Assembly: GCF_017591425.1 (NCBI RefSeq) | Contig: NW_024467106.1 | Location: 27,208,501-27,272,500 of the forward strand | Length of the DNA: 64,000 bases | Direction of reading: 5' to 3' | From: Ochotona curzoniae | Taxonomy: Eukaryota > Chordata > Mammalia > Lagomorpha > Ochotonidae | In this document: positions 22,190-34,339 of the stretch, piece by piece | Layout of the letters: each line of letters opens with the position of its first letter | How positions within the stretch are numbered: position 1 is the first letter of the stretch | The notes under the pieces: model-generated | Seen by the model: the letters and a program-made list of their open reading frames with translations, nothing else | Told to the model about the DNA's origin: nothing | Databases searched by the model: none | Position numbers and translations under genes: made by a program

Positions 22190-22560
22190 ATTTAGGAGCA
22201 TAGTGATACTTCTTACCCTACCCTACTCCCTTCTACTTGCATTCCCCACCCACCCACCCCCCCCATCTTTCTTTGCTTCTTTTTTTCATCCTGATTCTTA
22301 CAATGGCATATTTTCATGTCACTTCCCAATCACACCCGCTCTTGTCTTTGCTTCCCTCTCCAACCCCCTGCCACTCAACTTTCCTAACCTGCTTTGTTTT
22401 CCATCAAAGCACTTACAACAAATTTTTTATTCCCAGTGCATAGATCAGGGCTTCGCACTAGCAGACACCGAAAGATACTTATTGGATAGGAAAATATATG
22501 GAAAGTCTGAATCCACGAATTTTGTACTTATTGCTCACTTGATGTTAAGAGAAAATAAAT
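22190..22560 (+). repeat. L2 3' region
   Basis: 'cctgctttgttttccatcaa' followed by 'agcacttacaaca', and 'cagggcttcgcactagcaga', follow the L2 3' pattern (ctttatttttctccatagcacttatca...gtgcctggcacatag). A C/CCCA run lies at 22244-22265. The 136-codon frame across it is not a gene. Confidence 0.65.
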
Positions 22561-23299
22561 GAATGAGTTCCTTTGACCAATGAGCAATGTGAGCAGACAT
22601 GGCTATACATCACTGTAGCACAGAAGCTAACGCGTGAATGTGTGTTGTGCACCTGGAAGTAACTGAGATGGTGGCTGCATTGTCCTCACCCAGCCCAGAG
22701 TGACAACAGTGGAAGTGTTTCCCCCATCCACCCTGCATTCTCGTGAGGACCGTGTTCCAGGAGCCAGAAATGAGTCTAAGTTTTGAGCCAAGAGTCTTGT
22801 CTGCTATTTGTTACTGCTCCGTAACCTAGACTCTTCTGACTGAGACAATTACCAACCTTAGAGATCAGTCTTCTTATGCTCTCTTGCCAAAAGAGAAGCC
22901 TGCTAACATTTACCTTTACCTAAAAGGCACATGATTAGGTAAACAAAAAGGTGGGGGTGGGGTGTGCAGAAGATGTGGGATGAGAATGTTCTTGTCAGTC
23001 ACATCTAGTTTATCCACAGTAAGTCCTGGGGACAAGTGTTGGTCAATTCCTACTTCACGTGCTTGAGGCACTGCAGAAATATGAGGACATTCCAGAAGTC
23101 ATTTCTCTAAGAGAGCAGAGATTTTCCGCATGATCTCTCTCCTCCACCATTCCCCCATCTCCAGTCTCCACTGCAACGACCAAGGCTTCTGGCTCTGTTA
23201 GTTTTGACTTCTTCTGTGCTCAATGGTTAGACAACCATCTCAGTGTTCCATTTCAGAAGAGTTGTTTGAAATTTTGGTGTAGAAATGCCAGCACAGAAA
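22561..23299. other. Unique sequence
   Basis: No repeat or exon recognised. Confidence 0.5.
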
Positions 23300-23480
23300 G
23301 ATTTGGCATTAGAGATCTTTGGTTTAAGGACCTGCTTACTACCTGTATCATCTTGTCTAAATCGCTTAACTTTTATGAGCCAAAAGATCACAGTTATAAA
23401 ATGGGGCTGACAGTGTGATTCTTCACCAAAATTCTTGAGGTCACAGGTGGCTTGTAAGGAATGAATGGAATCATGTATCT
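23300..23480 (+). repeat. MIR copy
   Basis: 'tactacctgtatcatcttgt', 'ctaaatcgcttaactttta' and 'cacagttataaaatggggct' follow the MIR core. Confidence 0.7.
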
Positions 23481-23569
23481 AAAAAAGGACTTTGTGTACC
23501 ACGTTGCAGTCACATTGGGTCCACATTAGTGCCATATCCTCCAAGCACAGAACTGGTAGTTCATTTAGT

Positions 23570-23675
23570 AACATTCAGCAATAATGGTAACACTTAATGA
23601 GTACCCCCAAGATGTCAGCCACTGATTTAGGTGCTTCCACTTGTATCATTAATGAATCTGTTTCTTTCCTTCAGT
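23570..23675 (-). repeat. MIR/L2 3' end, antisense
   Basis: 'aacacttaatgagtaccccc' then 'ccactgatttaggtgcttcc' corresponds to the reversed 3' terminus (tattgagcacctactatgtgccaggcactg). Confidence 0.5.
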
Positions 23676-23714
23676 ATCTTTCTTTGCAGAATACATGAGC
23701 CTCTATGCAGACCT

Positions 23715-24035
23715 ATGCCTTGGTCCACTTGGACTGCTATAACAAAAATATGTTAGACTGGCTATTGATTGATTGTAGCTCTGGAAGCTTTGAAATCAGA
23801 GATGGAGACACTAGTAGACTTGGTGCCTGGTGGAGGCCGATCCTTCTTAGATAACATGTTGGTGTTGCATCCTCACATAGTGGAAGGAGTGAAAAGTTTC
23901 CCTCAGGACTCTTCTCTACTCACTCCCCAAAAGCCTCTTCTATTAATGCTCTTCTTGCATTGGGAATTTGATTTCAGCATGTGTGAGTTTGGGGGAACAC
24001 ACATATTGCAGCCACTTCCTACACTGTATACTTAC
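23715..24035 (-). mobile_element. ERVL-MaLR LTR (MST-like), antisense
   Basis: 'ttggactgctataacaaaaa' is the reversed 3' end. 'catcctcacatagtggaagg', 'ctattaatgctcttcttgca' and 'gtgagtttgggggaacacac' match the reversed LTR in order. Solo LTR, about 320 bp. Confidence 0.85.
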
Positions 24036-24099
24036 AGAGTCAATCTTCTGCTAGTTTCTTGTGCTTACTAAGTTACTTCAGTATTTGGAGCTTTAAAAA

Positions 24100-24480
24100 T
24101 ACATCAGATACATTTTTTAAAAACTTTCAGAACCAGTTAGCCCTAGAAAGTCTCCTGATAAGTCACGTTCTGAGCAGGAAAACGTGGTATTGAGGCATAA
24201 TTAACATTTGGGTTGCCCCCAGTTTCTATGGAGATGAGTCTAGCCTCTCGGGGGAGTGGTGAGGGATGTGTAATCTCCAAGATAAGTAATTGACAGGTAA
24301 GAATGTTCCTTTCTCATATGCATTAATTATTCACATTCATTATTCATCAAACACTGTGAATTTCTATTTGGAAATTGGACCAAGTGGTTAGAGAAATTCT
24401 CCAGTCTACTTTATAATCCAGCTCTTTCTGGGACTACTAAAATGATCTGCTGTTTGGTCTATCTTAATGGCAGTGTTTGT
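24100..24480. other. Unique AT-rich block, regulatory texture
   Basis: Repeat-free. It contains an octamer/homeodomain-like cluster, 'catatgcattaattattcac' (24317-24336) followed by further ATTAT/ATTCAT words. Could be a conserved non-coding element; no proof from one sequence. Confidence 0.2.
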
Positions 24481-24599
24481 TTAATATCCCTAGGAGAGGG
24501 AATAAAGACTAAACACCTTGGGCACTATGGTACCAGGGCCTGCTGGAATCTTCCTATCTCATAGTTGCTTTCTCTCTCTAAGCCTAGTCAGGACTCAGA

Positions 24600-24690
24600 C
24601 AATGTTTGTGTTGTTCCTTGCCCAGTCCTAAACCAGAGTAGGGGCACATGACAGATGTTTTTTGAGTAAAAGAATGAATGAGTACTCTTT
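24600..24690 (+). repeat. L2 3' end
   Basis: 'ttccttgcccagtcctaaac' through 'gacagatgttttttgagtaa' and 'aagaatgaatgagt' is the L2 3' terminus (...atttgttgaatgaatgaat). Confidence 0.7.
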
Positions 24691-25154
24691 AAGTCGTGGG
24701 TGGCAGGCCCTATCAGAATGCATGCATGTGTGAATTTTTATGGGTAATCTATCACTGCCCTCAACTCCCCACCTGCTGTGAAGGATTGCTATCCTCACCC
24801 TAAGAGAGAACATGCAGTGTAGTTCAGACAGAAGGCAGAATCCCAAGATAGGCACCCCTTGGCACCTCTTTTGAGTCAGTTCTTAACTGCGAACACAGCC
24901 TTCTAATCCATTTACATGCATTCAGACCTGTTCTCCATCTGAAGTAAATTCCAGAACCATGGTTAATCCTAAACTTCTGATTGTCTCAGTAAGCAAGATG
25001 GCGAAATGACACATGGTATCTTGTCTCAGTATCCAGTTTTTGCTAAAGGTCAGTTCTCTTAAGATTTAACTTGGGAAAAACAAATTCATGAAGGATCTAT
25101 TTATTCAGCACCAATTTGCCAAAAATCAGCTTTTTTGAACTTAAAAAATAAATA
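24691..25154. other. Unique sequence
   Basis: Nothing recognised. Confidence 0.5.
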
Positions 25155-25495
25155 TCCAGGGGCCCTCATTCTGCTGCAGTAGATCAAATGACTGCTTGCA
25201 ACACTGGCCTGCTATATCACAGTGCTGGTCTGAGTCTCAGCTGCTTTGCTTCTAATCCAACTTCCTGCTAATGCACCAAGGAAAGCATTAAGTGATGGCC
25301 CAAGTATCTGAGCCCTTGTCACAAACGTGAAAGACCTGGATGGAGGTCCAGGCTGCTGATGTCAGCCTAGCCTAACCGTGGCCATTGTGGTCATTTGATG
25401 AAAAAACCAGTGACTGCAAGATCTCTGTCTCTCCCAGTCTACCTCTTCCTCTTTGTCACTCTGCCTTCCAAATAAATCTTTAAAGGAAAACATGG
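25155..25495 (+). mobile_element. C-SINE, older subfamily
   Basis: Sense copy: 'gagtctcagctgctttgctt', 'aacttcctgctaatgcacca', 'gtgaaagacctggatggagg', ending 'ctgccttccaaataaatctt' followed by A-rich sequence. Full length, diverged. Confidence 0.9.
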
Positions 25496-25660
25496 AGAAC
25501 CAAGGTATTCTGTAAGTTGATTACAAAAGGCTTTGAGGAGTTATCTCATATTGCTTTCTCACTCATATTACTCTGTTTCATCATAAGCATTTCTTTGTGC
25601 CAGGTCAGATTTTTGTGTTTTGTAGATTTTATTTTATTTTTTGATCTTTGACTTTTTGGC

Positions 25661-25701
25661 ATGTGTATGTGTATATGTGTGTATGTGTATATATGTATGT
25701 A
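25661..25701. repeat. (TG/TA)n low-complexity tract
   Basis: Alternating TGTATG/TATA words over 41 bases. Confidence 0.9.
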
Positions 25702-26859
25702 GGTTGTATTTCAAATAAGGTATTATACATGCCTCAAATGTCAAGGATATAAAGATAGAGCTTATGACTCCTGTCTAACATTCTCAATACCTTTTTATCA
25801 CTTAAATACTTGTTAACTTGTTCAAATAAATGAATATTTTGCTCGGGTTTTGAGCATTAGAAAAGCACTTCAGGGTCTCAATTGTTATATTCATAAACAA
25901 CTGACCTTTTTCCTTGGACCCACAGAGCTAAAGTGGCTCAGGTGAAAAACCTGCAGGAAAGCTAGACACTAAAAACTAATTGTGCTTCTTAATAGCACTT
26001 CCTTGCATTTATGCAACTTTTTTTAAATTGCCAGCCCCTATTGTAGATACTAAGAAGGAGAGAAAATAAAACATGGTTCTTGCTTTAAGCTATTGGCTAG
26101 TTTACTTTTCTAAACTCTTTCATAAGTTGTAGGAAAACTTCTGTTGAATTAATTGACATTATTGGTGCTCATTCTTTTAACTCATTCTGCCTTAACATAA
26201 CTTACATGTATTGCTCACACTGATTTTGGCCTTCATAGTCTATTTTGATTCTCATGGAAACACCCATTCATCTTCCAGATGCTCACTGTATCATCAGAAG
26301 CTTTAGTTTTATCCCTGTCCTGACAGCCTTCTGTCTTCAGAGGCTGTGTGAATTACAAAAACAAAATATCAAGTCCTTCGCTTTCCTTTGCCAGTTGTGA
26401 ATACAACAAGTCATTTGTCCCATGGCAACTCAGCCTCTGCATCTGAGAAGTGGGCTTATGATGTCTAACTCAGTGTGTTCCTGCGAGTACAGTGCAGCTG
26501 AGATGTTGGTGTATGCAGTGAAGTACTCATATGACAGATGAAAATGGGTGGTGTGCTTCAGGATCTGATACAAGGAGAAAAGTACCATGAGAACCCAAGA
26601 GGAGCTAAGGAGAGCAACAAGGGTTCACAAAGCAGCTCTAATGAACTACACCTGGAGGTGAAGGATGTCTGGCTGCAGATAAATATTCAAGGCAGAATTA
26701 AGAGTGGGGACAATGACCCAAAGATATCAGACATTGTGTATTTGCCAAATAACGAACAGTAATTACCATAGTTTAGGTGTAAATCCTGGGTGTTGATGAA
26801 CTAGATAGAAGCCAGTTCTTAAGGGGTTCTGTATGCCACATGAAGAATATGAGCTTTAT
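25702..26859. other. Unique sequence
   Basis: AT-rich, no recognised repeat. The 74-codon frame at 26538-26762 matches nothing I know. Confidence 0.5.
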
Positions 26860-27890
26860 TTACAGAACCCCTGACCTGAATAGACAGTTCTCAAAAAAAG
26901 AAGTCCAAATGACTAACACATATGTAAAATAATGCTCAGCATCACTAGCCATTGGGGAAATGCCAATCCAAACCACAATGAGACATCATCTCATCCCTTT
27001 CAGAAGGGCTAAAATCCAAACACACAGAGCAATGAAGCTGGTGAGGATGGGGAGAAAGGGAAATACACAGCCACCGTGAAAAACAGTGTGCAGATTTCTT
27101 AGAAGACTAGAAATAGACATGATCTGGCATTCCCGCCACTGGGTATGTACCCAAAAGAAATGAACACATTGTATCCAAAACACATTATATCAATTTTAAC
27201 AGCTGCACTGTTCATAGCAGTGAAAGTTGCAAATTAACCAAGATGTCCTCCATCAGATGAGTAGAAAAGGAAAATATGGCATATATACATAGTGGAATAT
27301 TATTCAGGTAGAATAAGATTCTATCATTTTCATCAAAATGAGTGTACCTGGAGGATATCATGTTTAGTGAAATAAGCTAAACACAGAAAGACAAATACTG
27401 CATGTTCTCAGATGTATATGGAGGGCTACAATTGAAAGAAGCTACAAGGAGCTATAATTGAAAAGAAGAAAAATAAAAATAACCAAAAACTCAGAGCAAA
27501 ATGCCTGCAAATATTGTTTTATAAAGTTTTGTTTTATACCTGTGTCAAACAAATGGTTAAGAAGGTTATACTAGTTTTAATGATCTTTGATTACTTAAAA
27601 TTTACTGTACATGGAGGAAGTCGTCATTTTTTCATTCACTTATTGTTTATAGATATTGTCTATAGTCCCACTAAACTAGGGTCTTTTTGCTTTTCACTTG
27701 TAAAATTTCTTCTTTGTTGAACCATTAGGCATTTTTTACTTTATTGTAAATTTAAAATATGCTGTCTTACAAGTGAAGGGAAGAAGGAAGAGAAGAAGAA
27801 AGAAGGAAGGAGGAAATCTTAATCTTAGAATTATATCTACAAACTAAATTAAATATTGAAACAATTAAAAATTTAAAAAGTAATGAAGAG
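26860..27890 (+). mobile_element. L1 3' end (ORF2 C-terminal region plus 3' UTR)
   Basis: Classic L1 ORF2 tail words in order: 'gacagttctcaaaaaaagaa', 'aaaccacaatgagacatcat', 'ggtatgtacccaaaagaaat', 'catagtggaatattattcag', 'agtgaaataagctaaacaca', 'catgttctcagatgtatatg'. A 3' UTR follows, with a purine tract at 27776-27816 and an A-rich end. Frames are broken; 5'-truncated. Confidence 0.9.
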
Positions 27891-28429
27891 CCACTGAAGT
27901 TTCATTGATTCTCGAAATATTTGTGTCTCTGTGAGCCAAGGTCTATCAAGCACTATTATAATTATTTGTGACTCATGGGAAAAGACATAAAGAAGAATCC
28001 TACCACCAAACACTCAATTTAAGAAATATACATGTACCAATCCTTAACTCAGTGTTCCCCTTGCTGAATGGAATATTTTTCCATATTTTCCAAAAATAAC
28101 CCAAAGTGTAAGAGGCATATATGTTATTTCCTTTTTTCTCATTATGCTTTTGTTCATGAATGGGAAATAGTCTTGAAAAAGGTCTGTTGACTAGATAAAT
28201 AAGAATTCCCACACCTCTGTTGGTGTTCTCACCTGTCCCTTCTTGCAGATTTGGCTTCTGCTTTTGTTGCTGTAGCAGCAACACTCTCAACCAGTCTTCC
28301 ATGCTTAGTTTTGTTAGTTTAAATGATGGTTGTGTCTGTACAAAATGATTCTATTTACTTTTGAAGTAACTTTGTAAAAATTACTCTCAGAATCCCTTTT
28401 CTTTAACATAACAACTATTTATAACTTCT
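27891..28429. other. Unique sequence
   Basis: A 100-codon minus-strand frame at 28000-28302 has no recognisable domain. Nothing else seen. Confidence 0.45.
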
Positions 28430-29110
28430 ATCTCTCATTTCCATCTCCATCCATGTGTAGACAGAATAATTATAATTATTTTGTATTTTGTACTTGAGTT
28501 TTTCACTTAATATTATTTTTGTAGTCACTGTATTTCTAGACAATCTCTGTATTAATTATTTTTTATGACCACACAATATTCTATCAAGCAAATACATTAT
28601 AATTTGCTTTATCATAATTAAATTGCTAGATATTCAAGCTGCTTGCCATTTTTAAACTATTTTAAGTAGCACTGCTGTAAATACCTTTTACTTATAAGAT
28701 TTCTTTCTCTTTTTGGATTATTTCCTTAGGATATATTTTTATGAATGAGATTATACCGTCAAAGACATGATTAATTTTGTGGTTTTTGTTACCTGGGGGA
28801 CTTGCTTTATGTAACAAATTATTGATTTCTCTGATTAAAAAAGTAATTTATGCTCATTACAAAACATATGGAAGACAAAGAAATATATAAGGCCAGAAAC
28901 CTCTCATGATGTAAATCAACCAAGATAGCCATTAGTAATTCTTAGAAAATTACTTAAAGTTTGAATTCCTCCTAACAATTTGATGTATTTCCTTCAACCT
29001 TCATAAATTGGCCTTGTAACACTTTGTACTGTGATTTTCAAGTTCAATAATCAACTTTTCCCATGTCACTAAATATTTTGCAAAAAAAGTGATATATTTT
29101 TAAATAGCCC
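28430..29110 (-). repeat. AT-rich fossil LINE sequence, antisense (old L1M-like)
   Basis: 'ttttatgaccacacaatatt', 'tttaagtagcactgctgtaa' and 'aaaagtaatttatgctcatt' follow the wording of an old mammalian LINE in reverse orientation. The order suggests two overlapping fragments. Subfamily not determined. Confidence 0.5.
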
Positions 29111-29299
29111 TAAAATATCATGTTGTATAAATGGCTTTCAAAGCTTGCTATTACTTTTTTTTTTTTACTGGAATGAATAATGTGTAAGTCAGTTCCCTTA
29201 TATGAAGTTTCATGAAATTTTTGATCATTTTCTGAACAGGAATGTTTGATGGTAAAAGGTTGACTAGAGGATACAAAAATTGTCAGCTTGTAACCCTTA

Positions 29300-29645
29300 C
29301 TTCCTGTTAACTCTGGGGATAACGGACCATAAATTCAGTGGTTTGAAGAGGAAATCTGTCCGTTCTAGTGGCCAGCAGTGTAGATGATTGGGTTATAATC
29401 AGTACCAGCAGGGTTTCACTCCCAGCAAAGTCTCCAGGAGCTTCAAGGGCTGCCCATATTCCTTGGTTTCTGTCCTTTCTCCATTGTAGAAACCAGCATT
29501 GTTGCATGAGGTCCTCCTTATGCTGTCACCTCTCTGCCCCTCTTCCCTTCTACCCCATGCCGTTGTTCCACCTCCCTCTTCCACTTGTAAGGACTTTTGA
29601 GATTATATTGGGTTTACTTGGATGAACTTCTTGTGTTTACCACAC
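29300..29645 (-). mobile_element. ERVL-MaLR LTR (MLT1-like), antisense
   Basis: 'gggctgcccatattccttgg', 'gctgtcacctctctgcccct', 'tcttccacttgtaaggactt' and 'gagattatattgggtttact' follow the reverse complement of MLT1. The 5' end of the fossil near 29300 is decayed. Confidence 0.8.
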
Positions 29646-30724
29646 GCCCAGTTACAAAATAGGTGCATGGTCAACATTTGACTGTTGATAGCACATGTCA
29701 ATAATGGAAATTAATGCTGGGCCGTGAGTTCAGTTGTTGTTCCTTTGGGACTGCAATATGTCACTGATTTCCATTCTCTCCAGTTCATCTGACATTTGTA
29801 ATATCCCTGTGGCACATCAGGTTCTAGGAAATGTTAAACACACACATGAGATAACATTTCTGCTTTCGAAGTATCTCTTCCTGAAACCTTACCTTTCACT
29901 TGTAAAGTAGCAATAAGCATGGTGCCAGTGCCACTGGTTGTTCTGAGGATAAGATGAGGGGAAGGTCAGACTAGCAAATGGAAAGGTAAGGAATTCTTGC
30001 TGTTTTAAATGTTTAGCAGCTGTTTTCCTGGAAAGATAGGCAACTCAAGAAGACACATGCATATAGAGCAATTTGTTTTCAACTTCGCTCTCCTCTGTGA
30101 TAGGCTAGCAGGCACCAGTATCTGACTCCAGCGTCACAGAACCTCTGCACTTCTTTTCCTAGATTTCTGCTGAAGCAGCTTACAAGGTGATTACACCTCT
30201 GGTGTTTTAGGGAGTGATGTAGTGATGTAGCCTATGTAAAGGATTTCTAGAGCTGTGAACTGGCCAATATGATTTCTTGAATCATCGCCCAGTGTGGACT
30301 CAATTTATATTTGGAATCGTATGCCATCTTGAAGGAATCTCATTCAGTGCCAGGACCTTCTCAGAGCTAATTGGGCTTTGGCGGTGATGTCATTCCACAG
30401 TGGGCGTTTGTGGAGACTATGGCAGTGACAAGCCAAATCTTGTTTGCAGTAGTGTGTGCCCTTGAGTGAGAAAAGGTGGTTCCCCTCCCTCACGTGCAGT
30501 TATTCTACCTGCTAAAGTTTGACTTCTGTTACTTTCAGAAGATGGGAGATCAGTATGTACTATGGCTAAAAGCATTCCTCTCCTTCCATGCTTTGTATTC
30601 ATACAACTATTTCTTGTATTATAACTGTGGCTTAAAATTAGATTAGACAAAGGCATCATCAAAAAAAAATTTTTTTAAGCAGGAAATAGTCCTAGAATCC
30701 CAGAGAGAAGTATCTCCTAATGTT
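29646..30724. other. Unique sequence
   Basis: No recognised repeat or exon. An A/T junction lies at 30660-30677. Confidence 0.5.
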
Positions 30725-30940
30725 ATGATCAGACTTTGGAATCATGCTAACCTGGCTTGAATGGTTGTCTTGGACAAGTTGTTACCTGTGTGTATTGGAC
30801 AAGTTGTTACCCTACATGAGATTTAGTTTTCCTACTCTAAAATGAGGATAATTTTTTTTTTTTGGCATCTTTGGATTGTGGATTAAATGTAAGCTAGACT
30901 TACGGTCATTGGCAGTCATCTACTGTTGATCTCAGGGTTT
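30725..30940 (+). repeat. MIR copy with a 17-base internal duplication
   Basis: 'gactttggaatcatgctaac' (MIR 5' half), then the word at 30770-30786 ('ttggacaagttgttacc') repeated exactly at 30795-30811, then 'actctaaaatgaggataatt'. Confidence 0.8.
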
Positions 30941-31174
30941 CTTTCCATCCTGCCAAATAATCTTCAGGTCCTTATACTTGGAAAAAAAGAATATTCCAAG
31001 GGTGGATAGTTTCATTATAAATCCTACAGTGAGATGCTGACAGTCCTCAAGATCATTCCTGAGCTGTTCCCAGCCTCACCTCTGTTTTTCATGAACCGTT
31101 CAGTCCTGTTGTAAAAGTGCACAACCTTGTATAGTCCACATTGTGTTGTTTCCCAGCAGTTTGAAAATTGTGTA

Positions 31175-31478
31175 ATTGGAGTGTTAATTTGACCTAGTGA
31201 TTATACCTGCATCCTGTAGTGGTGCCTAGATTCAAGTCCCAGCTTTGGCTTCCGACTCCAGCTTCCTGTAAATGCATACCATGGGAAGTAGTGGTGAAGG
31301 CTCAAGCACTTGAGTCCCTGCCATCCTCATGGAAAACATGGATTGATTTTCAACTCCTGGCTTCCACCTGGCGTAGGCCTGGCTGTTAAAGACATTTGAG
31401 TAGTAAGCTGGAAAAGGAGAGTTCTCTTTCTGTAACTGTCTCTCTTCTTTTCAAATAAATCAATAAGTAAAGCCCACC
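31175..31478 (+). mobile_element. C-SINE, older subfamily
   Basis: Sense copy with a decayed head: 'ttcaagtcccagctttggct', 'tcctgtaaatgcataccatg', 'cacttgagtccctgccatcc', ending 'cttcttttcaaataaatcaa'. Confidence 0.88.
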
Positions 31479-32674
31479 CATCAGTCAGGAAGAAGCAGAG
31501 CACTTATTTAATGTCATTTGGGGTCTCATCTCTCACTTTAAATGACCTATCATAATATTGCTTGCATTTATATTTGTTTTCTTCCTGAGAGGTGTTCCCA
31601 AGGGGATATGAAAACAATTTTCTTCACTTTGTTGTTTGCTTCAGATTACATCATACATATAAAACACTAAGCACAGTGCCTGCCCAGAAGAAGGCTCAAC
31701 AAATCAAAGTTCACTTCTTAAGGCAAAGCAAAAGAATTGCAGTGGAATGTGTAGCTTTGTGATATCTAAACCTGTTGTACTAGGTAGGGATTAATGTCTT
31801 TGTTCTTTATCTATTAACATATATTAACAAGGTATTGGCAGCACTGAAGCAGAGCTGCCCAAGACATGAAAGGCATCAAGGGTATATCTCTAGGGGCTTG
31901 AATTTCCATCAAGAGTCCTGAGTACATCTCTGTGCTGAGTGGTTAGCCATCATCAGTCTCCGAATTGCAAAGGCGTGGGCTATATTGTGATTTTATTAAA
32001 TAAGAAAAACACTTGATCACCATTCTATCCTCTCCAATAAGCAAGTTCCATTGACCTCACTGTCCTTCACCCCAGTGGCCCTCGATCCTTTGATTCTCCT
32101 GTGAGCGTCCCTGGACTCACTGAGAAATGGCTCTCTTTGGGTCATACTAAGTCTGCCCAGACTTTCTTCTTAACACTGTGTGGCTTGTCAGCTGCACTGC
32201 TGTCATGGTGGCTTTTATCTTTGTAACCATAGAGAAGGTATTCTGGGCCAGACTCTCAAAGGTTGGGGAAATGCAAGGGAGAACACATGAGTCTCAGAAG
32301 AATCCAACTACCAGTCACATGGAGACATCAGCTGTACAGTGGGCTGAGGGTTCCAAGCAGAGCAGGTGGGAGGGGTTCACCTTGCTTAGGGTGTAGCAAA
32401 TCAATGACATGTATTGTGGGCCTTGAGGAACAAGTAGGGTTTGTGTTGGGTCACAAAGAAGATGACATTAACCATTACAGACTTGGGTGTGCCAGATGAA
32501 ATCAAAGTGAGAACTCTAAGCAGAAGGGGAACTCAAGAAGGCAGGGTGCATGCCTTTGTTTCTGTCATCTCTTCTCATACAGAGACCCAGTTCTCTGAGT
32601 TCAAGTTCCCGGTGTCTCTGTGCTTCTCTCAATAAGGAAGAGCCTTCTTCTATAAAGGAGGGTTGTTTTTCTCT
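31479..32674. other. Unique sequence
   Basis: A short L2/MIR-end scrap at 31666-31703 ('agcacagtgcctgcccagaa'); otherwise nothing recognised. Overlapping frames at 32.2-32.6 kb have no known domain. Confidence 0.5.
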
Positions 32675-32862
32675 TTAAAGAGAGATGTTGATGCACCAGT
32701 GTGGGAGAACCAGAAGAAGCTCCTGGCTTCAGGTCAGCTTAGCTCCAGCCATTATGGCCACTAGGGAAGTGAACCAGCAGATGGAACATCTTTCTCTGTC
32801 TCTCCTTCTTTCTGTAATTCTGCCTTTCCAATAAAAATAAATAAATATTTTTTAAAGATAAA
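32675..32862 (+). mobile_element. C-SINE, 5'-truncated
   Basis: Only the 3' two-thirds is present: 'gtgtgggagaaccagaagaa', 'gggaagtgaaccagcagatg', 'gcctttccaataaaaataaa' and an A-rich end. The body has younger features. Confidence 0.9.
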
Positions 32863-33423
32863 GAGATAGAGAGGTTGAATGTCTGTCAAAGTTAGTATAT
32901 TTTGTAGGAAGCAAGCAGAACCTAAACCCAGTGCCTATCAGAGACTAGTCCCAAACGTGTGATCAATATCCATATTTGTTGCACACACATAAAAAATGAT
33001 TGACTTAATGAATATGTATTTGAGCAAGCTCAGATCTCCTAGCTCCATGTGGTATGGCTTCATCTATGTGGTGGTTGTTTTGGTTGCTGTGGCTACTATT
33101 AGTAACCACTGACTGTTGCCTCAGCTCATTTCATGACAGCCTTACTAAATTCATGAAAGCCCATGTAACATATAAATGTCTCCATAGTATAAAAATTTTA
33201 CACAGGGCAGGGAGTCTATCTAGCAGCTTTAAGATTTGGTTTCCATTTTCTCTGCTTCTAGTCTCGATTCCTTTCATTTCTCCTGCCCATCATCCCTTGG
33301 GGTGTGGTATAATCATACCTTAAACCACATCCATCATATACCTTCATGTAGCTCTTCTCTGATCCAAAAGTTACTTTCCAAGTCTAAGGATTTCATGCAA
33401 ATCATTCACTTTGTTTGCTCTCC
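32863..33423. other. Unique sequence
   Basis: Nothing recognised; short frames only. Confidence 0.5.
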
Positions 33424-33775
33424 TGTTCAATGAGCAGGTGTTTATGGAGCACCTCTGAAGAATCAGATGCTGTGTCTGGATGCTTACAGTGCACACCTCA
33501 CAATTTCAAGCACAGGTTCACCTCCATGGAGCTCACTCTACTAAAAGAAACGGGAGTAAATCAAAGTTATACCCAAGATTTGGAGATGGGAGTTTTCATA
33601 AGTGCCACAAAAGGGAAGTATAGGATGATATTGTTCTGAGCAGGGGAATCTCATTTATTTAGGAAAGTCAAGAGCAGCTTCCTTGAGGGAAGGATGAAAT
33701 AGCCCAGAATGAGGATAAGAGTTAGGAAACAGACATTTTTGGCAGGGGGCACAATGTAGCTAAAGGCCCTTGGGT
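33424..33775 (-). repeat. L2 3' region, antisense
   Basis: 'gtgtttatggagcacctctg' is the reversed L2 3' terminus, followed by 'accaatccatggagctcact'-like wording ('cacctccatggagctcactc') and 'agcttccttgagggaaggat', the reversed L2 wording in order. Confidence 0.7.
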
Positions 33776-33799
33776 GGGGCAGAGCTTGCCTTTTTCAAG

Positions 33800-34225
33800 A
33801 CTTAGGAAGGTTAGTGTGACAGCCATGGCTTGGTTTGCTAAGGGACTTCTGTTGGCTTCCTACTGCATTGACAGTAAAATCCAAAGCTCCCATTCTGAGG
33901 AACAAGACTCCAGAGTGTGGAGTCCCACTTCAGTTCACATCTCATTTCCTCTCCACTCTCCTTCCTTTGCTGTGCCTCAAAAATGACAAAATATTTTCCA
34001 GGAACCTCTATTTTCTCTTCTGCCAGCAACACTCTCATACCTGATATCTTCATAACTCATTCCCTTGATCCATCTGAGTTTGTACTAAAATGTTACCATA
34101 ACAAAGAGGCCTTCTGTGATAACTCCTACCAGATCTGCTCCTCCCATTCTCCACCACTGTCTCCCCCATTACTCTGTACAGTAACAGAAGACACACTTCA
34201 AGTTCCCCCAAACCCATAGACGACA
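33800..34225 (+). repeat. L2 3' region, sense
   Basis: 'gttggcttcctactgcattg', 'acagtaaaatccaaagctcc' and 'aaagaggccttctgtgataa' follow the L2 order (ggctccccattgcctacaggataaagtccaaactcc...gtgaggccttccctga). It lies head-to-head with the antisense L2 just upstream. Confidence 0.75.
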
Positions 34226-34339
34226 CTGAAGCCTATATATGCTGTTTTCCTCCCAAAACATGTTTACCTGTGATAAAGTATACTTTATAAATTAGGCCCA
34301 GTAAGAGATTAATAATAAACTGGAACAATATAGCAATAT

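Noticed and set aside
22152..22562. 136-codon open frame, plus strand
   Set aside because: Overlaps L2 3' sequence; pyrimidine-rich composition keeps it open.
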